Part shown: positions 57,496 to 64,000 of the stretch, one piece after another
How the letters are laid out: every line of letters starts with the position of its first letter
Numbering within the stretch: the stretch's first letter is position 1
Translations under genes and position numbers: made by a program
From: Psychroserpens sp.
GTDB taxonomy: Bacteria > Bacteroidota > Bacteroidia > Flavobacteriales > Flavobacteriaceae
Direction: 5' to 3'
DNA length: 64,000 nucleotides
NCBI GenBank assembly: GCA_017643165.1
Contig: JAEPNY010000002.1
Span: forward strand, 934,979-998,978
The notes under the pieces: generated by a model
What the model was told of the DNA's origin: nothing
Seen by the model: only the letters and a program-made list of their open reading frames with translations
Databases searched by the model: none

Positions 57496-58383
57496 ATGAA
57501 AAACATCGCCGTTATTGGAGCAGGAACTATGGGAAATGGAATTGCCCATACATTCGCGCAATCAGGATTTAAAGTACAGCTTATAGATATTAGTGAGGCG
57601 TCTCTTAAAAAAGGAATCGATACGATTACTAGAAATTTAGATCGTATGGTTGCTAAAGAAAAGATTTCTGAAAGCGATAAGGAAGCTACTCTAAAAAACA
57701 TTACAACTTTTACAAATATTTCAGAAGGCGTTGAATATGCCAGTTTAGTGATAGAAGCTGCAACCGAAAATGTAGATTTAAAATTAAATATCTTCAGAGA
57801 ATTAGATCAAGCTTGTCCTGAAGACACGATTCTAGCTACAAACACCTCTTCTATTTCAATCACACATATTGCGGCTGTTACTTCACGTCCAGATATGGTT
57901 ATTGGAATGCACTTTATGAACCCAGTACCAATCATGAAATTAGTTGAGATCATTCGTGGTTACAATACTAGTGATGAAGTAACCAATACCATTATGGAAT
58001 TGTCTCGAACTTTAGGTAAGATTCCTACGGAAGTAAATGACTATCCTGGATTTGTTGCTAATCGCATTTTAATGCCAATGATCAACGAATCTATTGAAAC
58101 ACTATACAATGGCGTTGCAGGTGTTGTCGAAATCGATACAGTTATGAAATTAGGAATGGCACACCCAATGGGACCTTTGCAGCTTGCTGATTTTATCGGA
58201 CTAGATGTATGCTTATCGATCTTGAACGTTATGTATGACGGATTTAAAAATCCAAAATATGCGCCTTGTCCGTTACTAGTAAATATGGTGAGAGCTGGGA
58301 AACTCGGCGTAAAATCTGGAGAAGGATTCTATGATTATTCTGAAAGCAGAAAAGCTGAGAACGTAGCGAAGCAATTTGCATAA
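57496..58383 (+). CDS. 3-hydroxybutyryl-CoA dehydrogenase
   Basis: This 295-aa NAD-dependent enzyme has GAGTMGNGIAHTFAQSGFKV (dinucleotide binding), EAATENVDLKLNIF, SNTSSISIT-like NTSSISITHIA, the catalytic His in GMHFMNPVPIM, VNDYPGFVANRILMPMINE and HPMGPLQLADFIGLD. It oxidises 3-hydroxyacyl-CoA in butanoate or fatty acid metabolism. It is a stand-alone single-function enzyme rather than a FadB fusion. DUF1015 follows after 22 nt. Confidence 0.94.
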   Translation: MKNIAVIGAGTMGNGIAHTFAQSGFKVQLIDISEASLKKGIDTITRNLDRMVAKEKISESDKEATLKNITTFTNISEGVEYASLVIEAATENVDLKLNIFRELDQACPEDTILATNTSSISITHIAAVTSRPDMVIGMHFMNPVPIMKLVEIIRGYNTSDEVTNTIMELSRTLGKIPTEVNDYPGFVANRILMPMINESIETLYNGVAGVVEIDTVMKLGMAHPMGPLQLADFIGLDVCLSILNVMYDGFKNPKYAPCPLLVNMVRAGKLGVKSGEGFYDYSESRKAENVAKQFA

Positions 58384-58405
58384 GACCTAAGGACTTTATC
58401 GACGT

Positions 58406-59644
58406 ATGGCGAAAGTAATTCCATTCAAAGCTGTAAGACCAACTAGAGCTATAGTTGGGCTGGTTGCTGCACGTCCGTACCAAAGCTACACGGTTTATGA
58501 ACGTGAGTCTAGAATGGATTACAATCCGTACAGTTTCTTACATATTGTCAATCCTGGCTATAAGTATGACAAAGTTATTACAGGAGAAGAACGCTATAAA
58601 TTAGTTAGAAATAGGTATTTAGAATTCAAAGAAGATGGTGTCTTTGTGCAAGACGATACGCCATCGTATTACGTCTATAAGATTGTTAATCGGCATGGTC
58701 AAGAATTTAATGGAATCATTGCCGCTACCAGCGCCGAAGATTATGTAAATGACGTCATTAAAAAACATGAAGATACGATTGCCAAGCGTGAACAAACGTT
58801 TAAAACTTACCTTAAAACTGTAGGATTTAACGCTGAGCCTGTACTCCTCACCTATCCTGATAATGATCGTATTGCAGAAATTATTCGAGAAACTCAGAAA
58901 AAATATGCTGAGTTCGAATTTACCATGACCTATCGTGACACGCACTATCTCTGGCGTTTAGACAATTCTGAAGATCTTAAAACTATTGAGCGAGAATTCG
59001 GTGAGATGAAAACGATTTATATTGCCGATGGGCATCATAGATCAGCTTCTTCTGCACTTCTATATGTAGATGAAAGGGAAAATAATCCTGACTATTCAAA
59101 AACAGCATCTTATAACTATTTTATGTCTTATTTGATCCCTGAATCAGATTTAGTGATTCATGAGTTTAATAGACTGATTAAAGATCTTAACGGACTTACA
59201 AAGGAAGAATTCCTGATTAAGTTAGATGAAATGTACCGCATAGATAATAAAGGACAATTTCCATATTCACCATCAAAGCCACATCATTTTAGCATGTATC
59301 TTGATGGCGAGTTTTATTCCTTATATCTCAGAAAGGCCAATTACACTTTTAACAATGCTCTTGATCGTTTAGACGCTCAATTATTATACGAAACCATTTT
59401 AAAGCCTGTACTTGGAATTGACGATCTACGAAATAACAATCGGATTGAATATGTAAATGGTCGACATGAAATGATTACAATTAAAAGCAGCGTTGATAGT
59501 GGCGAATTTGAAGTTGGTTTTGGCATGTGTCCTGCCACAGTAAAACAAATGAAACAAATTGCCGACGAAGGTCTAAAGATGCCGCCTAAAAGCACCTATA
59601 TTCTACCGAAATTACGAAGTGGAATAACGATTTATGAATTTTAG
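58406..59644 (+). CDS. DUF1015-family protein
   Basis: This 412-aa cytosolic protein has the DUF1015 signature: IPFKAVRPT at the start, the NPYSFLHIVNP motif, MKTIYIADGHHRSASSALLY with an invariant DGHHR, and FEVGFGMCPATVKQMKQIAD. The family has been proposed to act with serine or phosphoserine metabolism, but no firm activity is known to me. It is followed by yggS, whose start overlaps or touches this stop codon. The two genes are probably translationally coupled. Confidence 0.9.
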   Translation: MAKVIPFKAVRPTRAIVGLVAARPYQSYTVYERESRMDYNPYSFLHIVNPGYKYDKVITGEERYKLVRNRYLEFKEDGVFVQDDTPSYYVYKIVNRHGQEFNGIIAATSAEDYVNDVIKKHEDTIAKREQTFKTYLKTVGFNAEPVLLTYPDNDRIAEIIRETQKKYAEFEFTMTYRDTHYLWRLDNSEDLKTIEREFGEMKTIYIADGHHRSASSALLYVDERENNPDYSKTASYNYFMSYLIPESDLVIHEFNRLIKDLNGLTKEEFLIKLDEMYRIDNKGQFPYSPSKPHHFSMYLDGEFYSLYLRKANYTFNNALDRLDAQLLYETILKPVLGIDDLRNNNRIEYVNGRHEMITIKSSVDSGEFEVGFGMCPATVKQMKQIADEGLKMPPKSTYILPKLRSGITIYEF

Positions 59645-59645
59645 A

Positions 59646-60317
59646 ATGACGATTACTGAAAATTTAAAAACGATAAGCTCTGAGCTCCCTGAACACGTGA
59701 CATTAGTTGCTGTTTCTAAAACGAAACCTATAGTAGATCTTATGGAGGCTTACAACGCTGGTCAACGTGTATTTGGTGAAAATAAGATTCAAGAAATGGT
59801 TGATAAGCACGAACAAATGCCCAAGGATATTGAATGGCATATGATTGGTCATGTGCAACGTAATAAAGTCAAATACATGGCTGATTTTGTGCATCTTATT
59901 CACGGTGTTGATAGCTTAAAATTATTAACAGAAATTAATAAACAGGCTCAAAAACATAAACGAATCATTAACTGTTTGCTTCAAATAAAAATCGCCAAAG
60001 AAGATTCTAAATTTGGAATGTCACCTGACGACGCTTTAGCATTAGTTAAATCTGAAGACTATTTGAACTTAAATAACGTTTGTATTACAGGTGTTATGGG
60101 TATGGCCACTTTTACAGATGATATGACACAAATTGAATACGAGTTTAATACTTTAAAATCCACATACGACCAATTACAAACAATCTCTAATGAAAGAACA
60201 AATTGGCAAACCATTTCGATGGGAATGAGTGGTGATTATAAACTAGCAATTGATTGCGGAAGTACCATGGTGCGTGTCGGAAGTAGTATTTTTGGAAGCC
60301 GAAACTATTCAAATTAA
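59646..60317 (+). CDS. yggS: YggS-family pyridoxal phosphate homeostasis protein
   Basis: This 223-aa PLP-binding barrel protein (PLPBP) regulates free PLP and related amino-acid pools. The PLP Lys is in LVAVSKTKP, followed by FGENKIQEM, WHMIGHVQRNKVKYM and C-terminal SMGMSGDYKLAIDCGSTMVRVGSSIFG. The ATG at 59646 starts right after the DUF1015 stop; another in-frame ATG at 59634 overlaps that gene by 11 nt. Both fit translational coupling. The exonuclease frame that follows overlaps its end. Confidence 0.94.
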   Translation: MTITENLKTISSELPEHVTLVAVSKTKPIVDLMEAYNAGQRVFGENKIQEMVDKHEQMPKDIEWHMIGHVQRNKVKYMADFVHLIHGVDSLKLLTEINKQAQKHKRIINCLLQIKIAKEDSKFGMSPDDALALVKSEDYLNLNNVCITGVMGMATFTDDMTQIEYEFNTLKSTYDQLQTISNERTNWQTISMGMSGDYKLAIDCGSTMVRVGSSIFGSRNYSN

Positions 60318-60328
60318 ATTATAGATAT

Positions 60329-61699
60329 ATCTACGCAATATTAGACATAGAAACCACGGGAGGAAAGTACAACGAAGAAGGTATAACAGAAATTGCTATT
60401 TATAGATTTGATGGCCATCAAGTGGTGGATAAGTTCATTAGCCTGGTCAATCCTGAACGAGAAATACAGCCTTTTGTTGTTAATCTCACAGGTATCAATA
60501 ACAATATGTTGCGAAATGCACCCAAGTTTTATGAGGTTGCGAAACGCATTGTTGAAATCACCGAAGACTGTATTATCGTAGCACACAACGCCCAATTTGA
60601 TTATCGTATTCTGCGAACAGAATTTAAACGATTAGGATTTGGTTTTAAGCGTAAAACACTTTGTACTGTTGAATTAGCCAAACAACTTATTCCTGATCAA
60701 CCTTCATATAGCTTAGGAAAATTGACACGAGCGTTAGGTATCCCTGTAAGTGATCGTCATCGTGCCAATGGTGATGCAATGGCTACAGTTAAGTTATTCA
60801 AAATGTTGTTGAGTAAAGATCTTAGTAAACGTATCATTAAAGATAATGTTAAGGTGGAAATCATCAAACGTTTAAATGACACACACAAACGTATTATTGA
60901 CGAATTACCATCAATTACTGGAGTTTATTACATTCATGACGAAAATGGCGAAATCATTTACATCGGGAAGAGTAAAAACATTAAACACCGTATCAACCAA
61001 CATTTTACAAACGATAGTAATAAGTCAAAGAAAATCCAATTACTGGCAAAATCTGTAACTTATGAAGCGACTGGTAGCGAACTTGTAGCACTATTAAAAG
61101 AAAGTGAAGAGATAAAACGCAATAAACCTATTTTTAATAGAGCATTAAGACGTAATAGCTTCACACATGGTCTTTATATATTTACTGATGACAACAACTA
61201 TATCAATCTAAAAGTTTCGAAAGTTAATTCGCAAGAACATCCGATTACAACGTTTAGCAATTTACAAAGTGCTAAAAGCTTCCTGAATCGAGTTATTGAT
61301 GATTATAGTTTATGTCAGAAATTAGTGGGACTAAGCACTTCTAAAAGCAACTGCTTTAACTATACCATTAAGAAATGTGATGGCGCTTGTGTTTTAGAAG
61401 AACCACATGAGAGTTATAACATGCGTGTTCAAGAGTTGATCGCTAAAAACAGTTATAGCGATCGCAATATGATAATCATAGACCAAGGACGTGATATCGA
61501 AGAGAAAAGTGTTATCTATATTGAAGATGGCGTCTTCAGAGGACTGGGCTTTTTTGATCTAAATCATCAAATCAATAATATTGAAGTGCTCTCATCCATT
61601 ATTACGCCAATGGAAAATAATCGCGATACACAACATATCATTCAAAGCTACTTAAGACGAAATAAGCGTGTTAAGACTTTGATTATTGAGAATCAATAA
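60329..61699 (+). CDS. DEDDh exonuclease fused to a GIY-YIG (UvrC N-terminal) nuclease domain, non-ATG start
   Basis: This protein of about 456 aa joins a DNA polymerase III epsilon-type exonuclease to a UvrC/Cho-like GIY-YIG endonuclease. The exonuclease has YAILDIETTGG (ExoI, two acids), VAHNAQFDYRIL (ExoII) and DRHRANGDAMATV (ExoIII with His and Asp). GIY-YIG follows from about residue 197 (GVYYIHDENGEIIYIGKSKN). The reading frame opens at 60287 and contains no ATG, GTG or TTG before the DIETTG motif; the first GTG (60422) would remove ExoI. Homologs that I recall start with MYAI-like residues, so the ATC at 60329 is my best guess. Confidence 0.88.
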   Translation: MYAILDIETTGGKYNEEGITEIAIYRFDGHQVVDKFISLVNPEREIQPFVVNLTGINNNMLRNAPKFYEVAKRIVEITEDCIIVAHNAQFDYRILRTEFKRLGFGFKRKTLCTVELAKQLIPDQPSYSLGKLTRALGIPVSDRHRANGDAMATVKLFKMLLSKDLSKRIIKDNVKVEIIKRLNDTHKRIIDELPSITGVYYIHDENGEIIYIGKSKNIKHRINQHFTNDSNKSKKIQLLAKSVTYEATGSELVALLKESEEIKRNKPIFNRALRRNSFTHGLYIFTDDNNYINLKVSKVNSQEHPITTFSNLQSAKSFLNRVIDDYSLCQKLVGLSTSKSNCFNYTIKKCDGACVLEEPHESYNMRVQELIAKNSYSDRNMIIIDQGRDIEEKSVIYIEDGVFRGLGFFDLNHQINNIEVLSSIITPMENNRDTQHIIQSYLRRNKRVKTLIIENQ

Positions 61700-61745
61700 G
61701 TCTTTTTTACTTCAGTAATCGAATACTCAATCGATAAACTTTTAT

Positions 61746-61753
61746 TACATTTG
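61746..61753 (+). promoter_or_regulatory. -7 promoter box of the K+ channel gene
   Basis: TACATTTG matches TAnnTTTG and ends 5 nt before the ATG at 61759, consistent with a nearly leaderless transcript. It would give the channel-miaA pair its own promoter. Confidence 0.5.
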
Positions 61754-61758
61754 GATTA

Positions 61759-62634
61759 ATGGATACGCAGAAAAACACGAAATCCTGGCGAGATAAACTA
61801 CATGAAATAATTTATGAGGCTGATACACCTGCCGGAAAATTATTCGATGTGGTCTTACTTATCGCCATTCTTGCAAGTATTTTATTTGTAATGCTTGAAA
61901 GTGTTAAGAGCTTTGATGACAAATACCATACGTTCTTAGATATTGCGGAATGGGTCATTACTATTTTATTCTCTATTGAATACATTGCACGTATTATTTC
62001 GGTTAGGAAACCCATGCGCTATATTCTCAGTTTTTACGGTATAATTGATCTGCTCTCAACCATACCAAAATACATATCGCTTTTCTTAGGTGGAACACAA
62101 GCCCTAATTGCACTTAGAGCGCTGCGACTACTGAGGGTATTCCGTATACTAAAACTCGCACGATATTTAGGCGCTTCAAATCAATTGGCTAATGCGATAA
62201 AAGCAAGTCGAGCGAAAATCGCTGTATTTCTATTTGCAGTTCTCATTGCTTCGATCATATTTGGAACGATCATGTATATGGTTGAAGGTGAAGAAAATGG
62301 GTTTACTAATATTCCTAAAAGTGTGTACTGGTGTATTGTAACATTGACAACTGTCGGCTTTGGTGATATTGCACCTCAGACACCAATTGGGCAATTTATT
62401 GCAACCATTATTATGATTTTAGGTTATGGAATTATAGCGGTACCTACAGGAATAGTTTCTGCAGAATATACAAAAGCGGCTTCTGACGGCAACAATAAAC
62501 TATCAGATGAAGAACATGAGAATCTCAAATCGGTTGTATTAAATACACAATGCTGCGTAAACTGCTTGGCGGAAACCCATAGAGATGATGCCGAATACTG
62601 TTTTAAATGCGGATGTAAATTAGGACATGACTAA
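61759..62634 (+). CDS. voltage-gated K+ channel with C-terminal zinc-ribbon-like tail
   Basis: This 291-aa channel has six predicted membrane helices. S4 is rich in Arg at three-residue spacing (RALRLLRVFRILKLARYLG, 120-138). The pore helix and K+ filter TTVGFGDI (197-204) lie before S6. After S6 comes a short linker and a Cys-rich tail (residues 265-286) with CCVNC ... CFKCGC, which looks like a zinc-ribbon. Prokaryotic Kv channels usually end in a coiled coil, so this tail is unusual. Its end overlaps the miaA start by 8 nt. Confidence 0.9.
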   Translation: MDTQKNTKSWRDKLHEIIYEADTPAGKLFDVVLLIAILASILFVMLESVKSFDDKYHTFLDIAEWVITILFSIEYIARIISVRKPMRYILSFYGIIDLLSTIPKYISLFLGGTQALIALRALRLLRVFRILKLARYLGASNQLANAIKASRAKIAVFLFAVLIASIIFGTIMYMVEGEENGFTNIPKSVYWCIVTLTTVGFGDIAPQTPIGQFIATIIMILGYGIIAVPTGIVSAEYTKAASDGNNKLSDEEHENLKSVVLNTQCCVNCLAETHRDDAEYCFKCGCKLGHD

Positions 62635-63535
62635 ATATCTTATATCTATTGTTGGTCCTACCGCCATCGGAAAAACTGCATTAAGTATCAAGTTGGCCCA
62701 ACACTATCAAACTGAGATCATTTCAGCTGATTCTAGACAATTTTACAAGGAAATGTCTATTGGAACTGCTGTACCCACTCCTACTGAGCTTTCAGCTGCA
62801 GCACATCATTTCATACAGCACATTTCAGTAACATCTGATTATAACGTTGGTGCTTTTGAGAAAGATGCGATGCAACAATTAAAATTGTTATTCCGAAAGC
62901 ATGATGTCGTAATTATGGTAGGAGGTTCAGGATTGTATGTTAAAGCAGTAACGGAAGGATTAGATGAATTTCCAGAGGTAGATAGTAATATACGCGAACA
63001 ATTAAATGAACAATTAAAATCTGAAGGTATAAAGGGTTTACAACAACAACTCAAGCAATTAGATCCTACTGCCTATCAAACTATCGCTATTGATAATCCG
63101 CATCGTGTGATACGCGCTTTAGAAGTTTCTATTGGAAGTGGTAAACCCTATTCTTCATTCTTGGGAGCAAAACACTCGAAACGTGATTTTGAAACCATAT
63201 CAATAGGTTTAATGGCGGATCGACAGTTGATTTATGATCGTATTAATAGTCGAGTAGATCAAATGATAGCCAACGGCTTACTTAATGAAGTCAAAAAACT
63301 TAAAGATCTAAAGCATCTAAATGCTTTAAATACGGTAGGTTACAAGGAACTTTTTAAACACATTTACGGCGAATGGGATTTGGAATTTGCTATTTCAGAA
63401 ATTAAAAAGAATACACGCCGATTCGCGAAACGTCAAATGACCTGGTTCAAAAAAGACCAATCAATACATTGGTTCGATTACGACACCAATCTTTCTGAAA
63501 TTGTTGACACTATTACCAAACAGATCCAAAAATAG
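62627..63535 (+). CDS. miaA: tRNA dimethylallyltransferase
   Basis: MiaA adds a dimethylallyl group to A37 of tRNAs reading UNN codons. The 302-aa enzyme has the P-loop GPTAIGKTALS (10-20), EIISADSRQFYKEMSIGTA, the catalytic Asp region in SADSRQ, GGSGLYVKAVTEGLDEFP and NTVGYKELFKH with the conserved Arg/Lys-rich KKNTRRFAKRQMTWFK. The length is usual. The ATG lies inside the end of the K+ channel gene, so translation is probably coupled. Confidence 0.96.
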   Translation: MTKYLISIVGPTAIGKTALSIKLAQHYQTEIISADSRQFYKEMSIGTAVPTPTELSAAAHHFIQHISVTSDYNVGAFEKDAMQQLKLLFRKHDVVIMVGGSGLYVKAVTEGLDEFPEVDSNIREQLNEQLKSEGIKGLQQQLKQLDPTAYQTIAIDNPHRVIRALEVSIGSGKPYSSFLGAKHSKRDFETISIGLMADRQLIYDRINSRVDQMIANGLLNEVKKLKDLKHLNALNTVGYKELFKHIYGEWDLEFAISEIKKNTRRFAKRQMTWFKKDQSIHWFDYDTNLSEIVDTITKQIQK

Positions 63536-63548
63536 TGCTACAAAAAAA

Positions 63549-63571
63549 AGCCAATTTCAATGAAATTGGCT
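63549..63571 (-). terminator. terminator of the OmpR-family regulator gene
   Basis: A perfect 10-bp stem (AGCCAATTTC / GAAATTGGCT) with a 3-nt loop is followed by eight T residues on the minus strand. On the plus strand there is no T tract, so it mainly serves the minus-strand gene. Confidence 0.87.
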
Positions 63572-63596
63572 CAATATCATAAACTTGAATATGTAA

Positions 63597-64000
63597 TTAT
63601 ACATCCTGATTTACTACAAGTCTAAACCCTTCACCGTGAATATTTAAGATTTCAACATTCGGGTCTAATTTGAGATATTTTCTCAACTTGGCGATGTAAA
63701 CATCCATACTTCTAGAGGTGAAATAATTATCATCTCTCCAAATCTTCGTTAACGCAAGTTCTCTAGGCATTAGATCATTTTCATGAAGTGCCAACATACG
63801 TAATAGTTCATTTTCTTTTGGTGACAGTTTGATTGGATCCTTCCCATCAAATTTTAAGAATCTAAGTTTTGAATTTAAATCAAACTTTCCAATCTTAAAT
63901 TCAAATTGCTTACTATCAGCGATAGTATCAGTTGCCTTACGTTGCATGATTGCTTTGATCTTCATCAACAACACCTCACTATCAAAAGGTTTATTTAAAT
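63597..64000 (-). CDS. OmpR/PhoB-type response regulator, C-terminal part (cut by window edge)
   Basis: The minus-strand frame enters from the right edge with the residues LNKPFDSEVLLMKIKAIMQR, the end of a receiver domain including the conserved Lys-Pro. A linker and a winged-helix DNA-binding domain follow (FDLNSKLRFLKFDGKDPIKL, SPKENELLRMLA, then YFTSRSMDVYIAKLRKYLKL and LNIHGEGFRLVV). The phospho-acceptor Asp is outside the window. A complete gene would be about 230 aa. Its sensor kinase is probably just beyond the window. Confidence 0.94.
   Translation of the reverse strand, partial: LNKPFDSEVLLMKIKAIMQRKATDTIADSKQFEFKIGKFDLNSKLRFLKFDGKDPIKLSPKENELLRMLALHENDLMPRELALTKIWRDDNYFTSRSMDVYIAKLRKYLKLDPNVEILNIHGEGFRLVVNQDV

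Overview
The window is a stretch of chromosomal, mostly core-genome DNA from a member of the Bacteroidota, almost certainly a marine-type Flavobacteriaceae. The evidence is the low GC content, the near absence of Shine-Dalgarno sequences, the recurring flavobacterial -7 promoter box TAnnTTTG, and the gene families: DUF5686 and CarboxypepD_reg-like proteins, DUF6503, YtxJ, many short lipoproteins with a Cys lipobox, and LytS/LytTR pairs. I found no tRNA, rRNA, IS element, prophage, CRISPR array or toxin-antitoxin locus. Genes alternate in strand as short operons, often convergent with touching or overlapping stop codons and with bidirectional hairpin terminators between them.

Layout. 1-5007 (minus): the start of a YheT-type hydrolase (cut by the window edge), a CocE/NonD lipoprotein hydrolase, adenine deaminase and tilS. 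5130-9361: a sigma-like orphan protein, pabB, a DEAD-box helicase and an S1/P1 nuclease. 9365-11595 (minus): an MscS-like channel, a 58-aa coupled small gene, an ECF sigma factor and a lone ExbB/MotA-like membrane protein. 11783-14265 (plus): a LytS/LytTR two-component pair and a GYF_2-like protein. 14266-18566 (minus): a DUF922 lipoprotein, DUF2721, a TfoX-N-like protein, lpdA, a degenerate CPBP protein and an Lrp regulator. The Lrp gene is divergent from a PLP-dependent Cys/Met enzyme at 18730. 19979-25399: a YdjM-like protein, nhaC, and katG with a downstream ankyrin gene. 25804-31541: DUF2007, an ABC-F ATPase, a thioredoxin-fold lipoprotein without cysteines, a transaldolase-like enzyme, an Ig-like lipoprotein, an SDR and the 4.5S SRP RNA gene. 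31630-36486: glutamine cyclotransferase, two CarboxypepD_reg-like proteins, a thioesterase and a large lipoprotein. 36551-43650: glyA, fumarylacetoacetase, a lipoprotein, AraC plus SDR, an exported methyltransferase and ytxJ. 43850-52337: clpB, a TetR/thioesterase pair with matched operators, ompW, TraB/GumN, deoC, a SixA-like phosphatase, a DUF6503-like lipoprotein and smpB. 52487-63535: a DUF5686 outer-membrane protein, an NTF2-like protein, pcm, then a long plus-strand run (MocA oxidoreductase, small membrane protein, 3-hydroxybutyryl-CoA dehydrogenase, DUF1015, YggS, DEDDh exonuclease/GIY-YIG, K+ channel, miaA). The right edge cuts an OmpR-family response regulator.

How the genes work together. 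Most are housekeeping: tRNA modification (tilS, miaA), trans-translation (smpB), co-translational targeting (ffs), protein quality control (clpB, pcm), one-carbon, folate and PLP metabolism (glyA, pabB, yggS), and oxidative or thiol stress (katG, ytxJ). Several local circuits can be read from the DNA. A TetR repressor has two ATACC-N4-GGTAT operators, one before itself and one before the adjacent thioesterase. An ECF sigma gene is translationally coupled to a small ORF. An FNR-like palindrome sits about 41-42 bp upstream of the inferred ompW start site. An Lrp regulator is divergent from its probable target.

I do not see a clearly new multi-gene system. The observations most worth a second look are the exonuclease/GIY-YIG gene with no ATG/GTG/TTG start ahead of its catalytic motif, the sigma-coupled 58-aa gene, the FNR-like site at ompW, the TetR operators, and a set of genes whose -7 box lies only 4-5 nt before the start codon and so may be leaderless.
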